Positions 34,712 through 44,253 are shown, counted from the stretch's first letter. The stretch is DNA of 64,000 bases from Bacillus sp. N1-1 (GCF_009818105.1 NZ_CP046564.1:2790001-2854000), one strand, 5' to 3'. Notes: generated by a model not told the origin, from the letters alone. Translations and numbers: made by a program.

Positions 34712-34804
34712 GTTATTTCCCCCTAATGGATGTTTGTACTTGTGACGAACCAGGTTGTTTTGTGTACTGGCCTCTCAATCACAATTCTTAGAATACAGCC
34801 CAGA

Positions 34805-34843
34805 TATTAATGTCGTATAAACCAAATGTAAAGAGATTGTAAA
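34805..34843 (-). promoter_or_regulatory. Pho box: four PhoP half-sites before pstS
   Basis: The minus strand reads TTTACA, TTTACA, TTTATA and TTAATA, each separated by exactly 5 bases (11-bp period). This matches the PhoP consensus TT(A/C/T)A(C/T)A and lies about 95-130 bases before pstS. Confidence 0.88.
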
Positions 34844-34967
34844 TGCTTGTAGGAAAACGTTTTAATTTCTCTTTTTTTGGGGAAATAATAGATTTTCCCC
34901 TTCTATTCGCTTTAAATTTCATTTCATCCAGGATGTTTCTGTTGTTAATTTGTCCTTATAATATAAA

Positions 34968-34995
34968 AAAAACCGCTTTTCAGCGGTTTTTTTAT
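34968..34995. terminator. Terminator of pbpA
   Basis: AAAACCGCT pairs with AGCGGTTTT across TTTC; A- and T-tracts on both sides make it bidirectional. Confidence 0.9.
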
Positions 34996-35001
34996 TCTTA
35001 C

Positions 35002-37023
35002 TTATTCAATTTCTTCTTCTTCATATCCAATTGGTTTCTTAGCTTCATCTTTCAGTTCAAAATAAGCATCTAGAATTCGACCACCTATTTTTTTGTTCAC
35101 GGAACCAGAAGAAGAATCATTCACTTCGGGAACAACTACCGAAATCGCAACTTCAGGATTGTCATAAGGGGCATAGCCAACTAGTGTTAAATTATACCCA
35201 TCTCCAATCTGCGCTGTCCCCGTCTTTCCAGCTGCTTGATAGTCATCACTTTGGAAGTAAGGATAGTGTGTGCCTGCAGTACCATTTTCAGTATTCATAA
35301 CCATCCACATTCCCTTTTGGACATGAGCCACTTCTTCTTCACTCATTTTAATTTTGTTTAACACTTCTGGAGTATTTTGGAACAGAATCGTATCAGACAA
35401 ACCATCTTTTTCAGAAGGTTCATGGACTTCTTTTAATAGATGAGGTTCAATACGATAACCTCCATTTGCAATTGTAGAGGTATATTGAGCCATTTGCATT
35501 GGTGTATACGTATCGTACTGTCCAATCGCAAAATCAAGAATTTTACCAAATTCACTTATCCCACCATTTAACCCTGAACTTTCGCCAGGCAAGTCAATTC
35601 CTGTTTTCACTCCTAAACCAAACTGAGAGAATGATTCTTTTAGCTCATCATAAGCTGCCGGGTCATAACCACTACTTTCATAAGGAGCGTAGTCATAATC
35701 AGCCATGCTCATCGCAATTTTCCACATATATACGTTTGAGGATCTTTGTAAAGCAACAAGGTCTGAAATACGTCCCATCGCATTAGCCGTATAAGATGAC
35801 TTTTTACCTTCATCTTTAAAGTATAAAACTTCGTCTACAAGAGTCGTATTTGGATTAATTACTCCATACTGATAACCTGTTAACACCGTTGCTCCTTTAA
35901 CTGTTGATCCCATCGCATAAGAGTCTCCAATCACACCAAAAGTGCGATCTTTGAACTCACCATTATTATATTCTTTACCTGCAAAAGACAGGATTTCCCC
36001 GGTATTTGGATCCATCATGACAACATAGCCTCTCGTTGCTCCATATTGCCTCGCATCGTTAAGCTCTTCATCAAGGATTTTCTCAACTTCTTTTTGAAGA
36101 TCAATGTCTAATGAGAGTACCAAATCATTTCCTCTTTGTCCTTCAATCACTTTTGGCTCGCCTACTGGCTCACCTGATTTATCGGTGACGTAAGTTTGCT
36201 TTTCTTTTTGACCTTTTAGGTACTCTTCGTATTCTTCTTCAAGATAGCTAATGCCAACTTTGTCATTTCGCTCATAATCTCTTAATCCATAATAACTCAA
36301 TTCATCTTTAGGAATAGGTCCAACTCTCCCAAAAATGGTTTGAAGGGTATCTCCATAAGGATATTCTCTTGTGGCGTCTGCTTGTATCTCTACGCCTGGT
36401 AAAGAACCAAGATTTTCACTCACTTTAGCAATTTCATCTTCAGTTAAACCGATTTTAATTGTCTGAGACGACAAAGCATAACCAGTGTCCATTGCTCTTT
36501 TTATAGCAGCAACTTCAAGCTCTTGTGGATTGTTTTTAATTTCTTCTAGATCTTTATCAGTAATACGTTCAATTTGTAGCTGATAAGCTTCACTAGACTC
36601 CATCTCATCCCATTCTTTTTCGGTTAACTTTGCCTTCGCTTTTTCTGGATTCGTGACAATCCAATAATCTTTTAAATCTCGATCTATAACATCTTCAGTA
36701 TCTTTCTCAATATATTCAGCTAATTTTTGAGCTAGTTCAAGCTTTTCAGCTTGTTTTGTATTCTGTGTTCGAATATATGTAAGAGCAAACTGCGGATTAT
36801 TATCTACAAGAACTCGTCCGAAACGGTCATACATTTTCCCGCGAGGTGCAGTTGACTCTGCAGTCACGTTTTCCGTTTGCTCAGAAACACGCTCGTATTC
36901 TTCTCCATTTACAATCTGAATAACACCCAGTCGAAGAATTAAGGTAGAAAACAAAAGGAAAACCGATAAAAATAATATATTTAGCCTAAAAGGTACATGA
37001 TTTTTCTTTTTCTTAGCTTTCAC
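35002..37023 (-). CDS. pbpA: PbpA-type class B penicillin-binding protein (transpeptidase)
   Basis: A 673-residue class B PBP: short cytosolic basic part, one membrane anchor (about residues 10-30), a pedestal domain with RGKMYDRFGRVL, and a C-terminal transpeptidase domain. The active Ser is residue 373 (STVK), with SSN and KTGTAQ motifs following. B. subtilis PbpA (PBP2a) helps elongate the lateral wall with the rod complex. The start is a GTG (37023), with AAGGGAG 6 bases upstream. The position beside pst and yqgE matches B. subtilis. Confidence 0.9.
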   Translation of the reverse strand: MKAKKKKNHVPFRLNILFLSVFLLFSTLILRLGVIQIVNGEEYERVSEQTENVTAESTAPRGKMYDRFGRVLVDNNPQFALTYIRTQNTKQAEKLELAQKLAEYIEKDTEDVIDRDLKDYWIVTNPEKAKAKLTEKEWDEMESSEAYQLQIERITDKDLEEIKNNPQELEVAAIKRAMDTGYALSSQTIKIGLTEDEIAKVSENLGSLPGVEIQADATREYPYGDTLQTIFGRVGPIPKDELSYYGLRDYERNDKVGISYLEEEYEEYLKGQKEKQTYVTDKSGEPVGEPKVIEGQRGNDLVLSLDIDLQKEVEKILDEELNDARQYGATRGYVVMMDPNTGEILSFAGKEYNNGEFKDRTFGVIGDSYAMGSTVKGATVLTGYQYGVINPNTTLVDEVLYFKDEGKKSSYTANAMGRISDLVALQRSSNVYMWKIAMSMADYDYAPYESSGYDPAAYDELKESFSQFGLGVKTGIDLPGESSGLNGGISEFGKILDFAIGQYDTYTPMQMAQYTSTIANGGYRIEPHLLKEVHEPSEKDGLSDTILFQNTPEVLNKIKMSEEEVAHVQKGMWMVMNTENGTAGTHYPYFQSDDYQAAGKTGTAQIGDGYNLTLVGYAPYDNPEVAISVVVPEVNDSSSGSVNKKIGGRILDAYFELKDEAKKPIGYEEEEIE

Positions 37024-37051
37024 AATAAACTCCCTTCCCTTAAACAAATAT

Positions 37052-37076
37052 AGACACCTGTTTCAGACAGGTGTCT
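37052..37076 (-). terminator. Hairpin between the MFS gene and pbpA
   Basis: AGACACCTGT pairs with ACAGGTGTCT across TTCAG. The U-tract on the minus strand is weak, so some read-through into pbpA is likely. Confidence 0.65.
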
Positions 37077-37135
37077 CTGATCTCTCTTCTCCTTACTATA
37101 CTTAGTGATAATAAAAAAGTAAAGGGACTAATGAG

Positions 37136-38386
37136 CTATTGTAATGGGTCAGGAGACGGTTCTGCCACAGTCGCTGGAGCCGATCGAAGTTTTCTTACGA
37201 ACAGGTAAATAAACGTATGTCCCGCTCCAACAATTAATAACAAAATTGGAATACTTTTTTCATCGTTAAACAGAGACACTGTAAGTAGGAATAAAAGGAT
37301 TGATACAATTCGACCAAGGTTTAAGTAAACCTCTCGAACAACTATATACTCAATACGCATTTCTGCAGCATTCCATGCTTTACCAATGACATCATAAGTT
37401 AGTGAAATGTACGGAACAAGAAGTAGTGGATAAGCAAGAGAGATACAAATACCGTACATTAACAATCGCGCAAATGTTAGATCTGTTACAAGTAAGAATA
37501 CAGATGCATAAAGAATTATCCCCCCGTATAAGATTGCTTTTTTTCGAAACCTTGGTTTTATTAAACGAGTCGCCAAGTAATACGCTAAAAAGGAAACTGC
37601 GGAGTTTACAAGTCCAAATGTACCGATAGCAAGTTCACTTTCCGTCGTAATAAAAACAAGTACGACGATAATGAAAATAAAAGTACCTTCTCTTATCCCT
37701 TGAAAAAAATGCGCGTGCAAAATATTTAGCCAATCGGCATTCGCTTTTCTTTCTTGAAAAATTCGGGTAAATGAAAAGTTGCCTTTAGCAGACCGTCGTT
37801 CAAGAAAGAAACTTAAGATTACGGCTGCAAAAAACAAGGCCAGTGAAACTCCAAAAATTACCTTATATCCTGTAAATGCTTCGAGACTTGAAATAATCAC
37901 ACCCGCAAAAATCGGACCAATCATACCGGCAAAAGAAGTTAGTAAGCCGAGAAACCCATTAAAGAAATCCCGCGTTTCAGGCTCCGTAATTTCAAATGTT
38001 AACACATTAAACGCCAGCCAATAAAAGCCAAACCCAATCCCAAGTAACGAGCCAAGTAAGACCAATAAATGGCTCGCATTTTGACCTAAAGAAAGGACCG
38101 TTATATAAAAGAGGGCTAGAAAAATGACGCCTATTCGTAAGACGATCACTCTATCCATTTTCTTCGCCCACCTGCCTGCAAGAATAAAGGTAAGCGGCTG
38201 GCTAATTACAGCGGAAAGGTTGTATATACCGATATCAGCAAACTCTCCGGATTGCTTCCACAAATACACATTCACAAACGTATTTGAAAGTGCAATGCTC
38301 AGGGCATATAAACCACCGATTGTTAGCAATAACAACAGATCTTTTGTTACTTCTATCTCACCAATCATATGTTTTATCACTTTCAT
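37136..38386 (-). CDS. YqgE-like MFS transporter
   Basis: A 416-residue major facilitator with twelve predicted helices and the MFS loop GRWAKKMDRVIVLRIG between helices 2 and 3. The substrate is unknown. The ATG at 38386 has AAGGGGAG upstream. Synteny with B. subtilis yqgE (next to pbpA) supports orthology; a hairpin with weak U-tract separates it from pbpA. Confidence 0.82.
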   Translation of the reverse strand: MKVIKHMIGEIEVTKDLLLLLTIGGLYALSIALSNTFVNVYLWKQSGEFADIGIYNLSAVISQPLTFILAGRWAKKMDRVIVLRIGVIFLALFYITVLSLGQNASHLLVLLGSLLGIGFGFYWLAFNVLTFEITEPETRDFFNGFLGLLTSFAGMIGPIFAGVIISSLEAFTGYKVIFGVSLALFFAAVILSFFLERRSAKGNFSFTRIFQERKANADWLNILHAHFFQGIREGTFIFIIVVLVFITTESELAIGTFGLVNSAVSFLAYYLATRLIKPRFRKKAILYGGIILYASVFLLVTDLTFARLLMYGICISLAYPLLLVPYISLTYDVIGKAWNAAEMRIEYIVVREVYLNLGRIVSILLFLLTVSLFNDEKSIPILLLIVGAGHTFIYLFVRKLRSAPATVAEPSPDPLQ

Positions 38387-38487
38387 TAAAAACTCCCCTT
38401 TTTTCATCCACCCTTATTTTGACTTAATTCTTGCTCGTTATGCGGAAGAATCAAAAAGGATAAACTATGTTTGAAAGGGGACTATGT

Positions 38488-38775
38488 ATGTATTATTTTC
38501 TATATCGAACAGATTATCTTAGTAAACAGCTACGTAACCAACTAGTTCAAAGCATTGAAACTTTAGTTAATGAAGATAGATGTTCTTTTTTCATTTCTAA
38601 GATGACGCACTATTTCCTTATTAGTTATCGAAATAAAGAAGTGTCACTCACCCTATCTGATCAACAAGTACTTGTAGGTTCACCTACCGACTTTGAAAAT
38701 GGTTGTGATTTCACGGATTATTTAATAAATCATATCCTTTATCAATTAGGATCTATTTATACGCTGATTGAATGA
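38488..38775 (+). CDS. Unrecognised small soluble protein
   Basis: A 95-residue protein beginning MYYFLYRTDYLSKQLRNQLV, with no membrane segment or recognised motif. GAAAGGGG precedes the ATG at 38488. It is alone on the plus strand between the divergent MFS gene and convergent sodA. Coding character looks real, but the function is unknown. Confidence 0.6.
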   Translation: MYYFLYRTDYLSKQLRNQLVQSIETLVNEDRCSFFISKMTHYFLISYRNKEVSLTLSDQQVLVGSPTDFENGCDFTDYLINHILYQLGSIYTLIE

Positions 38776-38783
38776 GAAATGAA

Positions 38784-38811
38784 AAGCCCCCGGCAAAGTA
38801 TGCCGAGGGCT
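38784..38811 (-). terminator. Terminator of sodA
   Basis: On the minus strand AGCCCTCGGCA pairs with TGCCGGGGGCT, followed by TTTTC. Confidence 0.85.
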
Positions 38812-38824
38812 AAGATAACCTATT

Positions 38825-39436
38825 TTATTTAGCTGCTTCGTAACGCTTAGCAACTTCATCCCAATTAACGACATTCCAAAATGCGCTAATGTAATCAGGA
38901 CGTTTGTTTTGATACTTCAGGTAATAAGCATGCTCCCAAACATCTAATCCAAGGATTGGTGTAACACCTTCCATAACTGGAGTATCCTGGTTAGGGGTAC
39001 TTGTTACTTCAAGCTCTCCGCCTTTTACTACAAGCCAAGCCCAGCCTGAGCCAAAGCGACCAGCAGCAGCGTTAGCGAAATCTTCTTTAAAGCTTTCAAA
39101 GCTACCAAATTTCTTTTTAAGCGCTTCGCTCAAATCACCTGATGGCTCTCCACCACCGTTAGGGCTAAGAAGTTGCCAGAAAAGTGAGTGGTTAGCGTGT
39201 CCGCCACCATTGTTACGAACAGCAGTGCGAATGCCTTCAGGAAGCGCATCTAGATTGCCAAGAAGTTCTTCAAGACTTTTTGATGCGTGTTCTTCGTGAC
39301 CTTCGAGTGCACCATTTAGTTTTGTTACATATGCGTTATGGTGCTTGTCATGGTGGATCTTCATTGTTTCTTCATCGATGTGTGGTTCTAGTGCATTGTA
39401 GTCGTAAGGTAGTTCTGGTAGTTCAAATTTAGCCAT
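38825..39436 (-). CDS. sodA: SodA, manganese superoxide dismutase
   Basis: A 203-residue Mn/Fe-type superoxide dismutase. Metal ligands are His28, His83, Asp165 and His169 (DVWEHAYYL). [13 protein letters not shown] [13 protein letters not shown] and GSGWAWLV are typical of the Mn form. It converts superoxide to peroxide and oxygen in the cytosol. The true start is the ATG at 39436 with GGAGGAG upstream; the longer frame to 39496 runs into the promoter. Confidence 0.95.
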   Translation of the reverse strand: MAKFELPELPYDYNALEPHIDEETMKIHHDKHHNAYVTKLNGALEGHEEHASKSLEELLGNLDALPEGIRTAVRNNGGGHANHSLFWQLLSPNGGGEPSGDLSEALKKKFGSFESFKEDFANAAAGRFGSGWAWLVVKGGELEVTSTPNQDTPVMEGVTPILGLDVWEHAYYLKYQNKRPDYISAFWNVVNWDEVAKRYEAAK

Positions 39437-39521
39437 TGTGAATCTCCTCCTCAAATATAATATGTAACTTGCTGTTAGGGCAACGTTAATTGCCACTTAA
39501 ACATGATGACGTCACAAGTTT

Positions 39522-39550
39522 ACATTAGCAGAATTGTCATGCGTTTTCAA
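39522..39550 (-). promoter_or_regulatory. Promoter of sodA
   Basis: On the minus strand TTGAAA and TAATGT are separated by 17 bases. A palindrome TGACGTCA follows at about the transcription start (39508-39515). Confidence 0.6.
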
Positions 39551-39664
39551 ATAATAAACATTTGAATCTCCGCAACACAGATAAAGTTTCCCCTCATTAT
39601 TTGGAATTAAACATCTTAAAGAAAAAATTAATAATCAAGAGTGTAAGCTAAGGTACTTAAAACA

Positions 39665-39692
39665 TAAAAAAACTCGTCATTAAATGACGAGT
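39665..39692 (-). terminator. Terminator of the tRNA cluster
   Basis: On the minus strand ACTCGTCATT pairs with AATGACGAGT, followed by TTTTTTT. It lies just downstream of tRNA-Phe. Confidence 0.9.
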
Positions 39693-39707
39693 GGGATCTT
39701 TATTGAG

Positions 39708-39783
<76 letters not shown>

Positions 39784-39930
39784 AAATCATGTTATCAGTA
39801 TTAATTTTAATTAGTATGTAGTTTGCATTTACGTTAAAAGTAATTGGGCCTTATTATGAGTTTAGGTTGCCCCTAGGGGACTCCGATTAAATTCTAACAA
39901 AGAAGTAATTCGACGTAGTCAGAATTTGGT

Positions 39931-40009
<79 letters not shown>

Positions 40010-40132
40010 ACAATATAAATGTAATGATGCTATACCTGCTTCATTATGCTGTGTACTGTTTCTTCCTCTACAAGGTTATGCTTCGATGCGTTATCCGTCG
40101 AAACAACTTGTTGTTGATTCTTAGATGTAACG

Positions 40133-40175
40133 CTCGTTGCTCCACCCCGCGACAATATGAATGTAATGATGCTGT
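40133..40175 (-). repeat. Partial duplicate of the tRNA-fMet 5' end and leader
   Basis: About 39 bases here repeat the segment at 39997-40036 with two mismatches: GCTCCACCCCGCGACAATAT, then GAATGTAATGATGCTGTAT versus AAATGTAATGATGCTATAC. Only the first 13 or so bases of the tRNA are kept, so it is a non-functional remnant. Confidence 0.8.
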
Positions 40176-40202
40176 ATCTTTTTTCAACCCATTATAAAAA
40201 AA

Positions 40203-40295
40203 TGGAGGAGGAAGAGGGATTCGAACCCCCGCGGGCGACTAAGCCCCTGTCGGTTTTCAAGACCGATCCCTTCAGCCAGACTTGGGTATTCCTCC
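40203..40295 (-). tRNA. tRNA-Ser (anticodon TGA)
   Basis: A 93-nt tRNA with long variable arm (GGGGC/GCCC), acceptor stem GGAGGAA/TTCCTCC, anticodon loop CTTGAAA and encoded CCA. The discriminator base reads T, where seryl tRNAs normally carry G. Confidence 0.92.
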
Positions 40296-40305
40296 GATAT
40301 GCATT

Positions 40306-40382
40306 TGGTGGACCCTGCAGGACTCGAACCTGCGACCGGACGGTTATGAGCCGTCAGCTCTAACCAGCTGAGCTAAGGGTCC
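40306..40382 (-). tRNA. tRNA-Ile (anticodon CAT, lysidine type)
   Basis: A 77-nt tRNA with a CAT anticodon. The body (GGACCCTTAGCTCAG, GACGGCTCATAACCGTC) resembles the Bacillus tRNA-Ile2, whose C34 is changed to lysidine, and differs from both methionine tRNAs nearby. Encoded CCA. Confidence 0.85.
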
Positions 40383-40394
40383 CTATGTAAATAG

Positions 40395-40471
40395 TGGGGC
40401 GGCTGATGGGAATTGAACCCACGAATGCCGGAATCACAATCCGGTGCGTTAACCACTTCGCCACAACCGCC
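40395..40471 (-). tRNA. tRNA-His (anticodon GTG)
   Basis: A 77-nt tRNA with the extra 5' G typical of histidine tRNAs, anticodon loop TTGTGAT and encoded CCA. Confidence 0.93.
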
Positions 40472-40496
40472 ATGCTTTTTTATACAATCAATCATA

Positions 40497-40573
40497 TGGT
40501 AGCGGCGGAGGGGATCGAACCCCCGACCTCACGGGTATGAACCGTACGCTCTAGCCAGCTGAGCTACACCGCC
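40497..40573 (-). tRNA. Elongator tRNA-Met (anticodon CAT)
   Basis: A 77-nt tRNA starting GGCGGTGTAGCTCAG with anticodon stem-loop ACGGTTCATACCCGT and encoded CCA, matching the Bacillus elongator Met tRNA. Confidence 0.92.
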
Positions 40574-40576
40574 ATA

Positions 40577-40651
40577 TGGCTCCACAGGTAGGATTCGAAC
40601 CTACGACCGATCGGTTAACAGCCGATAGCTCTACCACTGAGCTACTGTGGA
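40577..40651 (-). tRNA. tRNA-Asn (anticodon GTT)
   Basis: A 75-nt tRNA with acceptor stem TCCACAG/CTGTGGA, discriminator G, anticodon loop CTGTTAA and encoded CCA. It is the first gene of the cluster. Confidence 0.95.
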
Positions 40652-40784
40652 ATATCTCTTAACGACAAGAACTAATATACCACATGATTAAATAAAGCGT
40701 CAATACTTTTTGAGGATTTATTTATATCCCTTTGAAAATCAATCATGGAAATACTATATCACTCTTTCATTTCACCATCAAGAA

Positions 40785-41267
40785 CTACAAAACATAGACC
40801 AAAAATACGGTAATCATGATGGCTTGCAGAACCCCTTTCATAACTGCACCACCAAGAAAACCGAGCAAAGATCCTACTCCAACTTGCACAGACTCCTTGA
40901 ATGGTTTTCGATGAATCAGTAACTCTGCTACCACTGCGCCTATAAAAGGTCCAAGAATAATTCCCGCAAATGGAATGATGAACGGGCCAACTAACAAACC
41001 GATCGTACTACCCCAAATGGCGGCTTTTGATCCTCCATACTTTTTAACACCAAATAAATTACTCGCATAATCTGCCACAAATAATAAAATGGTAAGCAAT
41101 ACCTGAATAACCCAGAAAGAAAACGTCATTGATCCGAAATCATAAAATACACCATACAAAATAAACCCAACATAAATAAACAGGACCGCTGGAATGATCG
41201 GATAAATCAATCCAACAAATGAGATAATAAATGACGCAACGATTAGACACCAAAATAGAATATCCAT
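40785..41267 (-). CDS. yqgC: YqgC, DUF456 family membrane protein
   Basis: A 160-residue membrane protein with four to five helices and glycine-rich repeats (GLLVGPFIIPFAGIILGPFIGAVVAELL), typical of DUF456. The function is unknown. GGGGGAG lies before the ATG at 41267. Position near sodA agrees with yqgC of B. subtilis. Confidence 0.85.
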   Translation of the reverse strand: MDILFWCLIVASFIISFVGLIYPIIPAVLFIYVGFILYGVFYDFGSMTFSFWVIQVLLTILLFVADYASNLFGVKKYGGSKAAIWGSTIGLLVGPFIIPFAGIILGPFIGAVVAELLIHRKPFKESVQVGVGSLLGFLGGAVMKGVLQAIMITVFLVYVL

Positions 41268-41348
41268 ATCTTCACTCCCCCTCTAACTGTAGTCTATTTT
41301 ATAGTAAATAACATTTTCCTTCTATATAAATACAAAATCCCTATAAAA

Positions 41349-41379
41349 ATAAAAAGAAGCAGAGGCAATCCTCTGCTTC
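41349..41379 (-). terminator. Terminator of the Na/Pi cotransporter gene
   Basis: On the minus strand GAAGCAGAGG pairs with CCTCTGCTTC across a 4-base loop, followed by TTTTT. Confidence 0.9.
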
Positions 41380-41385
41380 CATTGT

Positions 41386-43017
41386 TTATTCTTCTCCAAT
41401 AACGGCTTCTGCGATATTTACCGCATGATCACCAATACGCTCAAGGTTACTGATGATATCAACAAAAACGATTCCAGCACTTCCAGTACATTCACCTTCA
41501 TTTAAGCGAAGGATATGCTGTTTACGAAGCGTTCGTTCCATTTTGTCAATTTTATCTTCCAGTTTCACAACTTCCTGTGCCTTCGCTACATCCCATTTAT
41601 CAAGTGAATCAAAGGCTTCATGAAGTGCAGAAAGGGTTAGATTAAACATTTCATCAAGGTCTTTCATTGCAAGGTCAGTCATTTTTACTTTATTGCTGAT
41701 TTGATAATCAACCAATTCAACGATATTCTCCATATGATCACCAATACGCTCGATATCACGAACAGAGTCCATTAACATACCATGTCGAGTTGACTCGTCT
41801 CCTGACAGGGAAGTTGCGGATAGCTGAATAAGGTAGTCTGTAATCTTAGTATCTAAATTGTTAATGGCTTCTTCATACTGAGCGGTTTTTTCTGCGCTCT
41901 TCTGACTTTTAGAAGTCAAATAGTTAGAAGCCTCTTGAACTCCTTTATAAGCAAATCCACTCATTCGTATTACTTCTTCTTTCGCTTGTCCAAGTGCCAC
42001 TGAAGTTGATTGTTCAATGAACACAGGATCTAGATGTTTAGGTTTATATTCAATTGCTGAATCATCACCAGGAATAATTTTTGTAACTAATACAGCTAGT
42101 AAAGCAATGAAAGGAAACTGAATGACAGTATTAGATACATTAAAAATACCATGTGCAAATGCTATTGTCATTTCTGAATTTAAATTCAATACACCTTGAA
42201 GATAGGATATAAAAGGGGTGTATAGGGACAAAATAATTAAAAAGATAGTTGTACCAATTAAATTAAAAATAACATGGGTAAGCGCTGCTCTTCTAGCTGC
42301 TACCGATGCACCAAGTGATGCTAGAACTGCAGTTACAGTCGTACCTATATTATCTCCAAATAAAACCGGCATAGCCGCTTGAAGACTCATTGCATCCTGG
42401 GAAAATAAACTTTGAAGGACACCGATGGTAGCACTTGAACTCTGAACAATTACAGTAAACACAGTACCAATTACTACACCTAGTATTGGATTTTCACTCA
42501 TACTAAGCGTGAGGTCATGGAAAGCCTGGAGAGTTCTTAAAGGTTTCATCCCATTACTCATTAGTTCTAAGCCATAGAACAATCCACCAAAACCAAATAT
42601 TATCTGTCCAAGATAAGTTATCTTTTTGTTTTTAACAAAGAAGATTAATGCTGCGCCGATGAAAATTATTGGTAATGCGTAATCTTTGATTGGTATACCA
42701 ATAATGAATGCTGTTACAGTTGTTCCTATATTTGCACCCATTATAACTCCGATAGCTTGCCTTAGAGTCATAAATCCTGCATTTACCAATCCTACTGTAA
42801 GAACTGTAGTGCCTGAGCTAGTTTGTAATAAGATAGTAACTACTATCCCCGCTAGCACACCCATAAATGGGTTCGTCGTAAAGCGATCAAGAATGTCTCT
42901 TAATCGATCACCTGCAGATCGTTGAAGGCCATCTCCCATATACTTTAGTCCAAACAGGAAAATACCAAGACCTCCCACAAACTGAAAGATCATCTCCTGA
43001 ACGTTGAGTTCCATCAT
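41386..43017 (-). CDS. NptA-type Na+/phosphate cotransporter with PhoU-like tail
   Basis: A 543-residue Na/Pi symporter of the NptA/YjbB type. The membrane part has two inverted repeats, each with a Q-S-S/T motif (LLQTSSGTT near residue 60 and IVQSSSATIG near 195). The C-terminal 200 residues form a PhoU-like helical domain (RDIERIGDHMENI and LERIGDHAVNI). It moves phosphate with sodium, in or out. The start may be ATG 43017 or the next ATG 43014. It is monocistronic. Confidence 0.87.
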   Translation of the reverse strand: MMELNVQEMIFQFVGGLGIFLFGLKYMGDGLQRSAGDRLRDILDRFTTNPFMGVLAGIVVTILLQTSSGTTVLTVGLVNAGFMTLRQAIGVIMGANIGTTVTAFIIGIPIKDYALPIIFIGAALIFFVKNKKITYLGQIIFGFGGLFYGLELMSNGMKPLRTLQAFHDLTLSMSENPILGVVIGTVFTVIVQSSSATIGVLQSLFSQDAMSLQAAMPVLFGDNIGTTVTAVLASLGASVAARRAALTHVIFNLIGTTIFLIILSLYTPFISYLQGVLNLNSEMTIAFAHGIFNVSNTVIQFPFIALLAVLVTKIIPGDDSAIEYKPKHLDPVFIEQSTSVALGQAKEEVIRMSGFAYKGVQEASNYLTSKSQKSAEKTAQYEEAINNLDTKITDYLIQLSATSLSGDESTRHGMLMDSVRDIERIGDHMENIVELVDYQISNKVKMTDLAMKDLDEMFNLTLSALHEAFDSLDKWDVAKAQEVVKLEDKIDKMERTLRKQHILRLNEGECTGSAGIVFVDIISNLERIGDHAVNIAEAVIGEE

Positions 43018-43252
43018 TTCAACCCCTTGCACTCATGTTTTATTTTTTTCGACAATACTCAACAAAGTCCCTTGTCTATTATCTACATCGCTCCCCTCTT
43101 TGTAAAGAGTTAATATAGAATTGTAATGATATTATGATGAAATCAAGTTTGTTTCAAGAAAGTTTCAGCAAGTTTATTGTTCCCATCTACTTATATAAGA
43201 TAAACTGGTTTAGTGGGATTACTCTCACATACCTAGAAAGGAGATTTTCAAT

Positions 43253-44050
43253 TTGAACGTTTTTAAACAACTGTATTATAGCTTATTTTCTCCAAAAATG
43301 ATGGCGCGATTCCGTTTTCAAAAACTAGGAAAGCCGATATTGTATGTGTTTCTCCTAATGCTACTTTCTTCTGTACCTATAGGGATTATTACCGCGGTAT
43401 CGTTTACCAATGCTTACGAAGACCTTAAAACACATATGGGAGATTTACCTGAGTTCACTTTAGATGATGGCACGCTAAAAAGTGAACAGACTGAACCACT
43501 TATAAAAAAAGAAGATGGAAACACATTTATTTTTGATGCTACAGATGAAATAAAGCCCGACGACGTTGATTCCTATGAATCGGCTATTGCGTTCCTAAAA
43601 GATCGAATTATCGTAATGGATAGTGGGACAAGACAAGAGTTTAATTATAGTAATTTCAGCTCAATGACTTTTACAAAACAAGATGTAAGTGAACTCACAC
43701 AGAATTTAGATAACTTGCTCCCAATCTTTATCCCACTCTTAATCTTTGTCGTCTATTTATTTCAGACTGGCCTCAAATTTATCGGAATTACCGTTCTAGC
43801 GACAATCGGTTTATTACTAAAGTCACTTGCGGGCAGAAAAGCATCTTATAAACAACTTTGGGTACTATCGGTTTATTCTGTTACGATCCCAACTCTTTTC
43901 TTTACTATCATGGCTCTAGTAAAAACAACCGTACCATTTGGATTTCTTCTCTATTGGTTTGTAGCCATCATGCTACTCTACCTAACCATTAAAGAAATTC
44001 CTCTTCCGAAAAAACGTGTAACGAATGAACGACCTAATTCACCTGAATAA
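43253..44050 (+). CDS. yqgB: YqgB, DUF1189 family membrane protein
   Basis: A 265-residue protein with one N-terminal helix (about 29-47), an extracytoplasmic part (50-155) and three C-terminal helices, typical of DUF1189 (YqgB). Function unknown. The start is a TTG with AAAGGAG 8 bases upstream. It is divergent from the Na/Pi cotransporter gene. Confidence 0.83.
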   Translation: MNVFKQLYYSLFSPKMMARFRFQKLGKPILYVFLLMLLSSVPIGIITAVSFTNAYEDLKTHMGDLPEFTLDDGTLKSEQTEPLIKKEDGNTFIFDATDEIKPDDVDSYESAIAFLKDRIIVMDSGTRQEFNYSNFSSMTFTKQDVSELTQNLDNLLPIFIPLLIFVVYLFQTGLKFIGITVLATIGLLLKSLAGRKASYKQLWVLSVYSVTIPTLFFTIMALVKTTVPFGFLLYWFVAIMLLYLTIKEIPLPKKRVTNERPNSPE

Positions 44051-44076
44051 AAATTTTGATTATTTTATCAAATCAC

Positions 44077-44105
44077 TTGCTTTTCGCTTTAAAGTAATGT
44101 AGATT
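44077..44105 (+). promoter_or_regulatory. Promoter of the metI operon leader
   Basis: TTGCTT and TAGATT are separated by 17 bases, about 40 bases before the S-box. Confidence 0.55.
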
Positions 44106-44146
44106 ATGTAAAAAGCGACACATTAAAATTCCATATACTTTCAATT

Positions 44147-44253
44147 CTTATCAAGAGAAGCAGAGGGACTGGCCCGAAGAAGCTTCAGCAACCACCGGAT
44201 ATTTTCTGGAAAGGTGCTAACTCCAGCAAGTTGAATTCAACTTGGAAGATAAG
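44147..44253 (+). ncRNA. SAM-I riboswitch (S-box) of the methionine operon
   Basis: Conserved elements in order: CTTATCAAGAGAAGCAGAGG, GACTGGCCCGAAGAAGC, TTCAGCAACC, GGAAAGGTGCTAACTCCAGC and GGAAGATAAG. P1 is CTTATC/GATAAG. A downstream hairpin (44249-44282) reuses the 3' strand of P1 and a T7 run follows at 44290-44296. Confidence 0.96.

Noticed and set aside
34365..34745. 126-residue plus-strand open frame
   Set aside because: It lies antisense over the pstS start; its Ser/Pro-rich sequence is a shadow of the pstS codons.
39870..39879. Palindrome CCCCTAGGGG between tRNA-fMet and tRNA-Phe
   Set aside because: It is short and not followed by a T-run; no terminator or tRNA remnant could be recognised around it.
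43081..43140. Possible Pho box before the Na/Pi cotransporter gene
   Set aside because: TTACA-like hexamers occur, but they do not keep the 11-bp register of a PhoP site.
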